DNA of 64,000 bases from Curtobacterium flaccumfaciens pv. betae (lineage in GTDB: Bacteria > Actinomycetota > Actinomycetes > Actinomycetales > Microbacteriaceae): the NCBI RefSeq assembly GCF_026241855.1, contig NZ_JAPJDC010000001.1, positions 3,633,706 to 3,697,705 of the forward strand, in the 5' to 3' direction. Position numbers and translations under genes: made by a program. Every line of letters starts with the position of its first letter. Position 1 is the first letter of the stretch. Below are positions 8,759-17,656 of the stretch, piece after piece. The notes beneath the pieces were generated by a model, which had not been told where the DNA came from, searched no databases, and saw only the letters and a program-made list of their open reading frames with translations.

Positions 8759-11577
8759 GCCGGGGTCGGCGTGCCGGGACCGGCCGGACGCCGTTCGCCC
8801 TCCGACCGGCGCTCCGTCTGGGGCGTCGGCTGGCGTTCGCGAAAGCGGGCCGTGCGGCACTGATCATCGCGCTCATCGGGATCCCCACCGCCGGGTTCGC
8901 CGCCGTCGCCGTCGTGGTGCAGTCGACGCAGCCCACGGTGACCGAGCAGCTCGACCACGACCTCGGCCAGGCATCGGCGCAGATGCGGGTGTCCGGCCCG
9001 GACCTGCCCGGCATGGTGCAGGACCCGGTGCAGTGGCAGTTCACCGACTCGAAGCGGAACAGCCCCGTCACCAAGTCGGACGAGGACTCACCGTTCGCGA
9101 ACGTCCTGGCGCACGTGCCCGACGGCGCGCTGGCGATCCCGGTCGGCGGCACGCCCGTCGTGGTGCAGGGTGCGCACGGCCCCGTCGGACTGACCGCGGT
9201 GGAGGGCAGCGTCTGGGACCCGTCGCTCGAGGGCCACTGGCACGTGCTCGACGGCTCCAGGCCGACCACGCGCAGCGAGCTCATGGTCACGCCGGCGACG
9301 CTCGACCGCCTCGGGGCGCGGATCGGTGACACGGTGGACCTGACCGACCCGGTCACCAAGCGCTTCACGATCACCGGGACCATGACCGACCTGGGGACGG
9401 ACCCGGGGACGCAGGGGGTGTTCCTGCCCTGGGGCACGACGCTCTCGACGACCGACACCACCGACGACGTCGGGCTCGACGACGTCACCGTGTACCTGCC
9501 GTCGGACGCCCCGACGTGGTCGGAGATCCGGCAGCTCAACGCGCACGGCATCATCGTGCAGTCGCGTCCGGTCGTGCTCGACCCGCCCGACGCCCGGCTC
9601 TCCGGTGGGCAGCTGAGCTCGACACTCGGCTGGTACCTCGGGGCGATGGGGTTGCTCGGCGTCTTCGCGATGTTCGAGGTCGCCCTGCTCGCCGGGGCAG
9701 CTTTCCTGGTCGGCACCCGGGCGGACACCCGCTCGTACGCCATCGTCACGAGCGTCGGCGGTGACAAGCGGTTCGTCCGCACGATCGTCGCCGGGTCGGG
9801 CCTGGTGCTGGGGCTCGTCGGCGCGGTCCTCGGGGTCGCCGCCGGCACCGGGATCGGCGTGCTCGCGTTCCGGCTGGTCGACAACGGCAACGTGGTGTCG
9901 TTCCCCGGGTTGCACGTGCCGCCGCTCCTGCTGCTGTCGATCGCCGCCGCCGGGGTGCTCGCCGGACTCGTCTCCGCGCTCGTCGCCGCACGGTCCGCCA
10001 CCCGGATCAACGTGCTCGCGGCGCTGCGGGGCTCGCTCCGTCCGGTGCCCGTCAGCCGTCCGGCCCGCCGTCGTCGGCGCATCTGGGGACCGCTGCTCGT
10101 GGTCCTCGGCGCCGTGATGACGCTGGCGTGCGGTGTCGGGGTGCTCATGCTCAACGACCGCCCGGTGCAGCACGACCGGTGGGCCTACGTCGTCGGTGCC
10201 GGCGTCGCGATCGGGCCGTGCCTGATGCAGCTCGGCATCGCCATCTGCTCGCCGTGGCTGCTCGCCCTGGTCACCCGGCTCACTTCCCGCGCGGGGCTGT
10301 CCGCACGGCTCGCCGCCCGCGACGCCCGCCGCAACCCGGTCCGCACGGTGCCGGTGCTGGCGAGCGTGATGAGCGTCGTGTTCGTGGCGTCGGTCGTGAT
10401 CACGTGGAGTGCGTCGAGCCAGGCCCAGTACGTCCGCGGGTACGAGTACACGACTGCGGTCGGGGTCGCGACGGCCGAGGTGCAGACCGAGACGAAGGAC
10501 GGCGGCAGTACCGGTCGCCACGACGCGGAGCTGACGGCCCACGCCGCGAAGGTGGTGGCCGGGGTCTTCGACCAGGACCGCATCCGGGTGCTCGGTGTCA
10601 CGCAGGAGCAGCCGGGCGACACCCCCGCGACCGTCACGATCCCGCACCGCTGGAGCGCGTACGACTGCCCGGCGAACGACACGACGAGCTGCTCGTACTA
10701 CCTGGACACGGCGAGCGCGTCGAGTCCGCACATCTGGACGGGGACCGTCGACGACTACGCCGTGCTCACCGGGCACCGGCCGTCCGCCGCCGTCCGGAGC
10801 GCGCTCGAGGGCGGTCGGGCCGTGTCGCTCTGGCCGGAGTACGCCCACGACGGCGCGGTCCGCGTCGACACCTTCCACGACCGGACGTGGGAGAGCGAGC
10901 CCATCACCGAGCGGAGCCGACCGGCGGCCAGCGTCTCGATCCCCGCCGTGCTCGACGTGCAGACCCCGCGGATCCAGGTCGGCGTCTTCATGTCGAAGGC
11001 GACCGCCGAGCGGTACGGCGTCCCGGTGGTCGACGGCATGCTCGTCACGACGCTGCCCCACGACCTCGACCCGGCACAGGCGGACGAGCTGAGCTCGGCG
11101 TGGCAGAGCTTCGGCGGCGACGACCGTGCACGGTGGAGCGGCCCGTCGTTCGCCTACGAAGCCGGTCCGGTCGACAACGAGGCGATCATCCGGGCGATCG
11201 TGCTCGCACTGGCGGCGGCCGTCACCATCGGTGCGACGGCGGTCGCGATCGGACTCGCACGGTCCGACGGCCGGCGGGACGACGAGGTGCTTGACGCCAT
11301 CGGTGCCGCACCACGCCTGCGCCGAGGGGTGTCGACGTGGCAGGCGGCGATCCTGGCCACGGTCGGCTCGGTGATCGGGACGCTCCTCGGACTCCTGCCG
11401 ATCCGCGCCCTGACCCTGCGGTTCACCGAGAGTCCGGTCGGGGTGAACCACATGCCGTTCGTGCCGGACTGGCCGGTACTGGCCCTGCTGGCGGTCGGCC
11501 TGCCCCTCGTGGTGACGGCCGGGGCCTGGCTGACCTCGCGGGGTCGGCGGCGGGTGGCGGTGCGACGGGCGCACTGA
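8755..11577 (+). CDS. FtsX-like ABC transporter permease, large duplicated form
   Basis: A 940-residue permease. A membrane segment near the N-terminus (about residues 40-62) is followed by an extracytoplasmic domain. An FtsX core of several membrane segments lies around residues 300-420, then a second set around 440-560, another extracytoplasmic region and a final FtsX core near the C-terminus. This is the duplicated layout of actinobacterial ABC permeases with one large polypeptide. The GTG start overlaps the ATPase stop. Two different hairpins (11582-11619 and 11630-11680) follow immediately and close the operon. Confidence 0.92.
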   Translation: MSRGRRAGTGRTPFALRPALRLGRRLAFAKAGRAALIIALIGIPTAGFAAVAVVVQSTQPTVTEQLDHDLGQASAQMRVSGPDLPGMVQDPVQWQFTDSKRNSPVTKSDEDSPFANVLAHVPDGALAIPVGGTPVVVQGAHGPVGLTAVEGSVWDPSLEGHWHVLDGSRPTTRSELMVTPATLDRLGARIGDTVDLTDPVTKRFTITGTMTDLGTDPGTQGVFLPWGTTLSTTDTTDDVGLDDVTVYLPSDAPTWSEIRQLNAHGIIVQSRPVVLDPPDARLSGGQLSSTLGWYLGAMGLLGVFAMFEVALLAGAAFLVGTRADTRSYAIVTSVGGDKRFVRTIVAGSGLVLGLVGAVLGVAAGTGIGVLAFRLVDNGNVVSFPGLHVPPLLLLSIAAAGVLAGLVSALVAARSATRINVLAALRGSLRPVPVSRPARRRRRIWGPLLVVLGAVMTLACGVGVLMLNDRPVQHDRWAYVVGAGVAIGPCLMQLGIAICSPWLLALVTRLTSRAGLSARLAARDARRNPVRTVPVLASVMSVVFVASVVITWSASSQAQYVRGYEYTTAVGVATAEVQTETKDGGSTGRHDAELTAHAAKVVAGVFDQDRIRVLGVTQEQPGDTPATVTIPHRWSAYDCPANDTTSCSYYLDTASASSPHIWTGTVDDYAVLTGHRPSAAVRSALEGGRAVSLWPEYAHDGAVRVDTFHDRTWESEPITERSRPAASVSIPAVLDVQTPRIQVGVFMSKATAERYGVPVVDGMLVTTLPHDLDPAQADELSSAWQSFGGDDRARWSGPSFAYEAGPVDNEAIIRAIVLALAAAVTIGATAVAIGLARSDGRRDDEVLDAIGAAPRLRRGVSTWQAAILATVGSVIGTLLGLLPIRALTLRFTESPVGVNHMPFVPDWPVLALLAVGLPLVVTAGAWLTSRGRRRVAVRRAH

Positions 11578-11581
11578 CGCC

Positions 11582-11619
11582 ACGGGAGGCCCGTGGCGGC
11601 GTCGCCACGGGCCTCCCGT
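11582..11619. terminator. family A hairpin, copy 3
   Basis: A perfect 17-bp stem begins ACGGGAGGCCCGTGGCG and closes on a 4-nt loop. It starts 5 bp after the permease stop codon and lies between convergent genes, next to a family B element. Confidence 0.85.
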
Positions 11620-11629
11620 CCGTCACATG

Positions 11630-11680
11630 GTGAGCAGGAACGGTCGGGTCGCTGTGCCGGACCCGACCATTCCTGCTCAC
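11630..11680. repeat. family B 51-bp inverted repeat, copy 1
   Basis: A 20-bp arm starting GTGAGCAGGAACGGTCGG is followed by an 11-nt loop and the complementary arm with one mismatch, then GAAGCG. The same 51-bp structure, including loop length and the trailing GAAGCG, occurs at 17547-17597. Here it ends 20 bp from the stop of the minus-strand SDR gene, so it could act as that gene's terminator. Confidence 0.8.
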
Positions 11681-11699
11681 GAAGCGGCGAGCGCCGCGC

Positions 11700-12371
11700 T
11701 CACGCGAGCTCGGGGAGCGCCTCCGCGTAGGTGCGGAAGTCGCCGCGCTCCGTGTGGATCGCCCACAGGCGGTCGGCGATGGACTTCCCGGAGTGCTCGG
11801 GCTGCCCGTCGTCGATGCCGAACGGGATGATGAGCTGGCCGACGTGGACGTCCTCGTCGCGGACGGCGTCGTGCAGCAGCTGCGCGTAGGCGCTCTCGGC
11901 CGCGAAGGCGACGGATGTTCCGGTGACGCGGGCGCCCGGTCGGACCGCGCTGCCGCCGTTCACGAACAGGATCGTGCCGTGGCCGATCGCGCGCATGCCG
12001 GGCAGCACCTGGCGGACGGCGTTGACCGAGCCGTAGACCGAGAACTCGATCGGGCCGACCAGGTCGTCCGCCGTGGTCTCGAGCACCGGGCGCATGTACT
12101 CCTTGGCGGGGAGCGGGCTGTACTGCAGCACCTCGATGGGGCCGAGCTGCTCGGTCGCGCGCTCGAGTGCGGTGCGCAGGGAGTCCCCGTCACGGACGTT
12201 CGCGGCGAACCCGGCGGCGGTGTGGCCGCGCTCACGCAGTTCCGCGGCGAGGCCGTCCAGCCGGTCCTGGTTGCGGGAGATCAGGGCGACGGCGAAGCCC
12301 TCACGGGCGAAGCGCTCGGCGACGGCGAGGCCGAGGCCCTTGCCGGCCCCGACGATGGCGATGGTGGTCAT
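11700..12371 (-). CDS. SDR family NAD(P)-binding oxidoreductase
   Basis: A 223-residue short-chain dehydrogenase-like protein. The N-terminal cofactor motif is GAGKGLGLAVAE (residues 8-19). The usual catalytic YxxxK is not obvious: the SAYAQLLHDA segment offers a Tyr, but the Lys is absent at +4. It may therefore be a divergent or non-catalytic SDR. Its start overlaps the stop of the upstream cupin gene by 4 bp, so the two form an operon. The function is unknown. Confidence 0.82.
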   Translation of the reverse strand: MTTIAIVGAGKGLGLAVAERFAREGFAVALISRNQDRLDGLAAELRERGHTAAGFAANVRDGDSLRTALERATEQLGPIEVLQYSPLPAKEYMRPVLETTADDLVGPIEFSVYGSVNAVRQVLPGMRAIGHGTILFVNGGSAVRPGARVTGTSVAFAAESAYAQLLHDAVRDEDVHVGQLIIPFGIDDGQPEHSGKSIADRLWAIHTERGDFRTYAEALPELA

Positions 12372-12766
12372 GCGGTGTACTCCTCGTCGCTCACGTGCTC
12401 GAGCCAGGTGGTGGTCGTCGCCGGGTCGTCGGCGGCCTCGAGCATCGCGAGGTGTTCCATGGAGTCGGTGGGGGTCGCGCCGTGCCAGTGTTCCTCGCCG
12501 GCGGGCGTGTAGACGGTCTGTCCAGCCTGCACCTCGATGACGCGGCCGTCCCGGGTGCCCATCCGCGCGACGCCCTCGGTGACGTGCAGGGTCTGGCCCT
12601 TGGCGTGCGAGTGCCACGCGGTGCGGGCGCCGGGCAGGAACCGGACCTTGGCGACGGTCATCGTCTGACCGGGCTCCTTCGGCGAGGCGATGGCGTCGAG
12701 GTACACGTCGCCGGTGAACTGCTCGGGCGGGTTCTTGACGGTCGGCTGCTTCGGTTCGATCTGCAT
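12368..12766 (-). CDS. cupin domain protein ((R)-mandelonitrile lyase/AraC-effector-like small cupin)
   Basis: A 132-residue single-domain cupin. Motif 1 is WHSHAKGQTLHVTEG (around residues 51-65), with two His and a Gln/His set for the metal. Motif 2 is the EEHWHG segment near residue 92. Small cupins of this type include Mn-dependent hydroxynitrile lyases and carboxymuconolactone-like enzymes, so a metal-dependent small-molecule enzyme is likely. It is coupled to the downstream SDR gene. Confidence 0.85.
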   Translation of the reverse strand: MQIEPKQPTVKNPPEQFTGDVYLDAIASPKEPGQTMTVAKVRFLPGARTAWHSHAKGQTLHVTEGVARMGTRDGRVIEVQAGQTVYTPAGEEHWHGATPTDSMEHLAMLEAADDPATTTTWLEHVSDEEYTA

Positions 12767-12876
12767 GCCGACGACGGTAGGCCGCCGTGCGCACCGTCGG
12801 GAGGTGCCGACAGACCCCCTCAGGGGTTTCCCGAACGCAGCGTGTGTGATCGACCCACGACCCCGGGAGGATCATC

Positions 12877-14034
12877 GTGGACACACCCGCCGGAACGCCC
12901 CGCAGCCGCCGCCTCTGGTCGCTGGCCGGCCTCGCCGCCGTCGCCGCACTGGCCCTCACCGCCTGCACGAGCGGAGACGGAACCGAGCAGGACGGGTCCG
13001 ACCGGGGCGGTTCGCCGTCGGCGCGCGCGACCGCGCCCGCCGACCTGTCGGCCGGTCAGGTGGCGCTCGACGGTGACACCACCGACGTGGTCACCGGCCT
13101 GGAGGCCCCCTGGTCGGTGGTCCTGACGGGTGACGACGGCGACGCGCTGGTCAGCGAGCGTGACTCGGCCCGGGTGCTCGAGCTGCGGTCCGACGGCACC
13201 ACCCGTCAGGTCGGCACCGTCGACGGTGTTAGCCACGGCGGCGAGGGCGGACTGCTCGGGCTCGCGCTGCACGACGACGACCTGTTCGTGTACTCCACGG
13301 CCGACGACGGCAACCGGATCCAGCGGTACGAGCTGACCGGTGACACCGGGTCGTGGGGGCTCGGGGACGCGACGACGATCATCGACGGGCTGCCGAAGAA
13401 CACGTTCCACGACGGGGGCCGGATCGCGTTCGGGCCCGACGACATGCTCTACGCCAGCGTCGGGGACGCCGGGGCGAGCACGGACGCGCAGGACGAGGAC
13501 TCGCTCGCGGGCAAGATCCTGCGGCTCACCCCGGACGGCGACGTCCCCGCCGACAACCCGATCGACGGGTCGCCGGTGTGGAGCCTCGGGCACCGCAACG
13601 TGCAGGGCATGGGGTGGTCGTCGGACGGCACGATGTTCGCGTCGGAGTTCGGTGAGAACACCCACGACGAGCTCAACGTGATCGAGCCCGGGTCGAACTA
13701 CGGCTGGCCCGAGGTCGAGGGCACCGGTGGCGAGGACCAGGGCTTCGTCGACCCCGTGCAGCAGTGGTCCACCGACGAGGCGTCCCCCAGCGGCCTCGCC
13801 GTCGTCGACGACACGGTGTTCATCGCGAACCTGCGGGGCGAGGTGCTCCGGGCGGTCCCGGCCGACGACCCCGGCACCGCGACCGAGTACTTCGCGGGTG
13901 ACTTCGGGCGCATCCGCACGGTGCTCGAGGGCCCGTCGGACACCCTCTGGTTCGTCACGAACAACACCGACGGCCGCGGGACGCCGTCGAGCGGGGACGA
14001 CCGGATCGTCTCCGTCCCGTTCACGCGCACGTGA
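12877..14034 (+). CDS. PQQ-dependent sugar dehydrogenase family lipoprotein
   Basis: A 385-residue exported lipoprotein. A signal peptide with lipobox LTAC (Cys30) is followed by a low-complexity Asp/Gly/Ser linker. From about residue 70 onward comes a six-bladed beta-propeller of the glucose/sorbosone dehydrogenase (aldose sugar dehydrogenase) family. Landmarks are APWSV, GGEGGLLGLAL, HDGGRIAFGPD and LGHRNVQG. The family oxidises aldoses at the outer membrane face using PQQ. No PQQ biosynthesis genes are present in the window, so the cofactor would need other genes or uptake. Confidence 0.9.
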   Translation: MDTPAGTPRSRRLWSLAGLAAVAALALTACTSGDGTEQDGSDRGGSPSARATAPADLSAGQVALDGDTTDVVTGLEAPWSVVLTGDDGDALVSERDSARVLELRSDGTTRQVGTVDGVSHGGEGGLLGLALHDDDLFVYSTADDGNRIQRYELTGDTGSWGLGDATTIIDGLPKNTFHDGGRIAFGPDDMLYASVGDAGASTDAQDEDSLAGKILRLTPDGDVPADNPIDGSPVWSLGHRNVQGMGWSSDGTMFASEFGENTHDELNVIEPGSNYGWPEVEGTGGEDQGFVDPVQQWSTDEASPSGLAVVDDTVFIANLRGEVLRAVPADDPGTATEYFAGDFGRIRTVLEGPSDTLWFVTNNTDGRGTPSSGDDRIVSVPFTRT

Positions 14035-14089
14035 AAGGGGTTCCCGCAGCCCCTCGCTCGCGCCGGACGGGGCGAAGTACCGTGACGGC

Positions 14090-14968
14090 ATGAACCACCG
14101 CGACGAAGCGCGCGACTTCCTCTCCAGCCGTCGCGCCCGCATCACCCCCGAGCAGGCCGGCGTCGAGACCTTCGGCACGCGGCGTCGCGTCACCGGGCTG
14201 CGTCGCGAAGAGGTCGCGCGCCTGGCCGGCGTCAGCATCGACTACTACACGCGGCTCGAGCGCGGCAACCTGCAGGGGGTCTCGGACAGCGTGCTCGACG
14301 CCATCGGCCGGGCCCTGCAGCTCGACCCCGCCGAGCAGGAGCACCTGCGCGACCTGTCGCAGCACCAGAACGAGACCCCGCGTCGCGCCGGTCGTGTCGT
14401 GCCCGTCGCTGCCGTCCGACCGGAGCTGCAGTACCTGCTCGACGTGGTCACGGACGCCCCGGCGATGATCATCAACAACCGGCAGGACATCGTCGCCGCG
14501 AACGCGCTCGGCTTCGCGATGCACTCGGACCTGGTCGCGGCACCGGCGCGGCCGATGAACTTCTCGCGCTTCATCTTCCTCGACCCGCAGGCGCGGAACT
14601 TCTACCAGGACTGGCAGCGGGCCGCGCACACGAACGTCGCGATCCTGCGCCGCGAAGCGGGCCGGACGCCGAACGACAAGGACCTCGCTGCGCTGATCGG
14701 CGAGCTGTCGATGCGGAGCGACGACTTCCGCGGCCTCTGGGCAGCGCACGACGTCCGACGCCACTACGCCGGCGTGAAGTCGTTCCGGCACAGCGTCGTG
14801 GGGCCGCTCGAACTCCACTTCCAGACGCTCGAACTCGCCGAGGACCCGGGGCTCGCGCTCACCATCTACCCGGCGACCCCGGGCAGCCCCACGGCGGACG
14901 CCCTGCGGGTGCTGGCCTCGTGGGCAGCGACCGAGGGCATCGCGGAGCGGGCGCGCCAGCTCGCCTGA
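14090..14968 (+). CDS. MmyB-like helix-turn-helix transcriptional regulator
   Basis: A 292-residue regulator. An N-terminal XRE helix-turn-helix (about residues 30-85; RREEVARLAGVSIDYYTRLE) is followed by the PAS-like MmyB ligand-binding domain (about 105-285). The DDFRGLWAAHDVR motif is shared with the partial gene at the left window edge. In Streptomyces, MmyB-type proteins bind fatty-acid-like ligands; the ligand is unknown here. The ATG at 14090 follows a GC-rich leader without a strong ribosome site. It is followed by hairpin 14995-15030. Confidence 0.93.
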   Translation: MNHRDEARDFLSSRRARITPEQAGVETFGTRRRVTGLRREEVARLAGVSIDYYTRLERGNLQGVSDSVLDAIGRALQLDPAEQEHLRDLSQHQNETPRRAGRVVPVAAVRPELQYLLDVVTDAPAMIINNRQDIVAANALGFAMHSDLVAAPARPMNFSRFIFLDPQARNFYQDWQRAAHTNVAILRREAGRTPNDKDLAALIGELSMRSDDFRGLWAAHDVRRHYAGVKSFRHSVVGPLELHFQTLELAEDPGLALTIYPATPGSPTADALRVLASWAATEGIAERARQLA

Positions 14969-14994
14969 GGCGGTGGTGGCGACCACCCCACTGA

Positions 14995-15030
14995 CTGGAG
15001 GCGCGGGGCGGGCCCGCACCGCGCCTCCAG
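14995..15030. terminator. family A hairpin, copy 4 (type II arms)
   Basis: CTGGAGGCGCGG pairs with CCGCGCCTCCAG (12 bp); the loop contains the self-complementary GCGGGCCCGC. It lies 26 bp after the MmyB-type regulator. Confidence 0.75.
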
Positions 15031-15101
15031 TCCGGTGCCGGTCGCGTCGTACCTCCGTGCCGGCTGTCCACCATCACGACCAGGAAGGGCGCGCTGAGCG
15101 C

Positions 15102-15344
15102 ATGAACGACACCGAGTCCCTGCAGACCGCGCCACCCGCGGCGCCGCTCGGTCTCCTGCAGCGCCTGCGGTTCCGGCTGCGGGCCGAGCAGGAGATCCAC
15201 GAACTGACCCGTGACCGCGAGCTCGAGGCACGTGTGCGTGCCGAAGCGGCCGTACGGCTCACGCCGGGGCCGTGGCACCTGGGTGCGCTGTTCCAGCGAC
15301 AGCAGAAGCTGGACCTCCCGGACGAAGGAGCACCCCACGCATGA
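15102..15344 (+). CDS. small hypothetical protein co-transcribed with MFS transporter
   Basis: An 80-residue, charged, mostly helical protein with Arg/Glu-rich repeats (RLRFRLRAEQEIHEL). No signal, membrane segment or known domain is seen. The start at 15102 has AGGAAGGG upstream. Its stop overlaps the MFS transporter start (ATGA), so it is translated together with the exporter and may be a small accessory protein. The function is unknown. Confidence 0.6.
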   Translation: MNDTESLQTAPPAAPLGLLQRLRFRLRAEQEIHELTRDRELEARVRAEAAVRLTPGPWHLGALFQRQQKLDLPDEGAPHA

Positions 15345-16534
15345 GCACGGACCACTCGATGTCGACGGGCCGGACCCTGCTCTTCGCCGTCGCCGGGGGA
15401 GCAGCGGTCGGCAACCTGTACTGGTCGCAGCCGCTGCTCGACGACATCGCATCGTCGCTCGGCACCTCGGCGTCGCTCGCCGGGCTGCTCGTCACGCTGA
15501 CCCAGGTCGGCTACGCCCTCGGCATCCTGCTCGTCGTGCCGCTCGGGGACGTCCTCGACCGCCGACGCCTCATCCCCTGGGTGCTCGTCGCCTCCGCCGT
15601 CGCGCTGCTGCTCGCCGCGATCGCACCGACCTTCGCGACGCTCCTGGTCGCCCTGGCGCTGGTCGGGCTCACCACGGTCGCGGGGCAGCTCCTCATCCCC
15701 CTGGCCGGGGACCTCGCCGACCCCGCGCAGCGCGGACGCGTCGTCGGCACGATCGCGTCCGGGGTGCTCACCGGCATCCTCGTGTCGCGGACGATCAGCG
15801 GCCTGGTCGCGGACGCGTTCGGGTGGCGCGCGATCTACGTCCTCGCCGCCGTCGTCGCGGTCGTCCTCGCCGTGCTGCTGCGGCGGGCCATCCCGGAACT
15901 CGGAACCCGCGGCAGGGTGGCGTACCCGCAGCTCATCCTGTCGGTGTTCCGTGCCGTCCGGACCCACCGGACCGTCCAGGTCACGCTGGTGATCAGCTCC
16001 TCGGTGTTCGCCGTGTTCACGATGTTCTGGACCGCCCTGACGTTCCTGCTGAGCAGCGACCCCTACGACTTCTCCACCAGCAGCATCGGGTTGGTCGGCC
16101 TGGTGGGGCTCGCGGGTGCCGTGGCGGCGCAGCGGGTCGGGCGACTGCACGACCGCGGGTTGTCGGTACCCGTCACCGGCGGAGCGATCGTGCTCCTGCT
16201 CGTCTCCCTGGTCGTCGCCGGGATCGGTGCGCACTCGATCGTCGTGGTGCTGCTCGCCGTGCTGCTGCTCGACGTCGCCGTGCAGGCCGCGAACGTGCTC
16301 AACCAGACTCGGCTCTTCTCGGTCGACCCGGCCGCGCGGAGCCGGCTCAACACGGCGTTCGTCACCTCGAACTTCATCGGCGGCGCGATCGGTTCGGCCC
16401 TGGCGTCGGTGCTGTGGAACGCCGGGGGCTGGACGGCGGTCACGATCGGCGCCGCGGTGCTCGCGGGGTTCGCCGCGACGGTCTGGGTCGTGCACCGGAA
16501 CCGTGGGCTCGTGGTCGAGCCGGAGCGGGCCTGA
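15341..16534 (+). CDS. MFS transporter (drug/sugar exporter type)
   Basis: A 397-residue major facilitator protein with about 12 membrane segments. The early YWSQPLLDDIA motif and the loop 2-3 motif GDVLDRRR are typical of the DHA-type exporter subgroup (YdeR/YgaY-like). It probably exports small molecules by proton antiport. It is coupled to the upstream small gene and convergent with the epimerase-like gene, 9 bp away. Confidence 0.93.
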   Translation: MSTDHSMSTGRTLLFAVAGGAAVGNLYWSQPLLDDIASSLGTSASLAGLLVTLTQVGYALGILLVVPLGDVLDRRRLIPWVLVASAVALLLAAIAPTFATLLVALALVGLTTVAGQLLIPLAGDLADPAQRGRVVGTIASGVLTGILVSRTISGLVADAFGWRAIYVLAAVVAVVLAVLLRRAIPELGTRGRVAYPQLILSVFRAVRTHRTVQVTLVISSSVFAVFTMFWTALTFLLSSDPYDFSTSSIGLVGLVGLAGAVAAQRVGRLHDRGLSVPVTGGAIVLLLVSLVVAGIGAHSIVVVLLAVLLLDVAVQAANVLNQTRLFSVDPAARSRLNTAFVTSNFIGGAIGSALASVLWNAGGWTAVTIGAAVLAGFAATVWVVHRNRGLVVEPERA

Positions 16535-16543
16535 CCGTGGATC

Positions 16544-17515
16544 TCAGCGGACCAGGGGGTTCGTGACCGCGAGCTCACCGTGGTCGACGAGCCAGCGCAC
16601 GGCGTCCAGCACGGTCTCCTCGGCGGTGAACGCCGGCGCGTAGCCGAGCAGACGACTCGCCTTCTCGGTGCTGAAGACCTGGCTGCGGGACAGGTGCTCC
16701 CAGCTGGCGTCAGCGTGTTCCGGAGCCGTGGTCTCGCGGAACCGGTCCCAGGTGACGGAGTCGAGCCGGGCCTCCTGGCCGAACCACGACGCTGCCAGGT
16801 GGGCGTACCCGCGCGCGGTGAGCGCCGTCGGAGCCGTCACGAAGAAGTCCTCGCCCGCCGCCGCATCGCGGTGCTCGACCGCGAGCTGGAACGCCTGCGC
16901 GACGTCGTCGGCGTGCACGTGGGCCATCGTCTCGGCGCCGAGACCGGGGACCTCGAGCGGTTCGCCGGCGGACAGCTTCGTCAGCACCGAGGTGTCGAGG
17001 TTGCCGAGCGGACCGATCGGCGTCCAGCCCGGACCGCTGATGTGTCCGGGGTGCAGCGACGTCGTGACCAAACCGCCTGATGCGGTTTCTTCCTTGAGCA
17101 TCCGGGCGATGGCGTCCTTCTGGACGCCGTAGTCGCCGAACGGCGGGGTGGCGTCCTGCTCGGTGATCGGCAGCACGTGCGAGACACCGGCGCGCCAGAT
17201 CGAACCGCAGTGCAGCAGGTGCGTGCCGGTGCCGCGGAGCGCGTCGACCAGCGCTGCGGCCGAGGACTCGGTGAAGCAGACGAGGTCGACGACGGCGTCG
17301 GCACCGAGCGCGGCGATGCGGCTGCCGAAGGTGCCGTCACGGTCCTCCTGCTCGCGGTCGGCGGTGATCCGCTCGACCTGCTGCCACTCCGGGGCGTCGG
17401 CGTACGGGGTGCTCGTGCCGCGCGTGACGGCGACGACGCGGTGCCCCGAGCGGACGAGACGGGGGACGAGGAACGAGCCGATGTGGCCGGTGGCTCCGAT
17501 GACGACGATGTGCAT
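16544..17515 (-). CDS. NAD(P)-dependent epimerase/dehydratase-like protein
   Basis: A 323-residue extended-SDR protein. The dinucleotide motif is GATGHIGSF (residues 7-15). The mid-region DYGVQKDAI carries a YxxxK-type Tyr/Lys pair, and HPGHISGPG follows. It resembles NAD-dependent epimerases acting on sugar nucleotides, but could also be an atypical reductase. The start at 17515 (MHIVVIG) is chosen over the upstream in-frame GTG at 17524, which would add three residues. It is convergent with the MFS gene. Confidence 0.88.
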   Translation of the reverse strand: MHIVVIGATGHIGSFLVPRLVRSGHRVVAVTRGTSTPYADAPEWQQVERITADREQEDRDGTFGSRIAALGADAVVDLVCFTESSAAALVDALRGTGTHLLHCGSIWRAGVSHVLPITEQDATPPFGDYGVQKDAIARMLKEETASGGLVTTSLHPGHISGPGWTPIGPLGNLDTSVLTKLSAGEPLEVPGLGAETMAHVHADDVAQAFQLAVEHRDAAAGEDFFVTAPTALTARGYAHLAASWFGQEARLDSVTWDRFRETTAPEHADASWEHLSRSQVFSTEKASRLLGYAPAFTAEETVLDAVRWLVDHGELAVTNPLVR

Positions 17516-17546
17516 GAGGGCCACCGTAGGCCGAGGCGTGCGGATC

Positions 17547-17597
17547 GTGAGCAGGAACGGTCGGGTGCGGCGGTGCGACCCGACCGTTCCTGCTCAC
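17547..17597. repeat. family B 51-bp inverted repeat, copy 2
   Basis: Two perfect 20-bp arms (17547-17566 and 17578-17597) flank an 11-nt loop and are followed by GAAGCG. It is nearly identical to 11630-11680. It lies 60 bp beyond the stop of the minus-strand DUF4126-like gene. The bases between them are a GC-only run with GCGGCGAGC and GCAGCGCGC direct repeats. Confidence 0.85.
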
Positions 17598-17656
17598 GAA
17601 GCGCGCCGCGGCGAGCGCAGCGCGCGCGGCGAGCAAGCGCAGCGCGCCCGCGGCGC

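Noticed and set aside
9088..11583. Minus-strand open frame of 831 codons
   Set aside because: Antisense to the FtsX-type permease; composition is that of a shadow frame.
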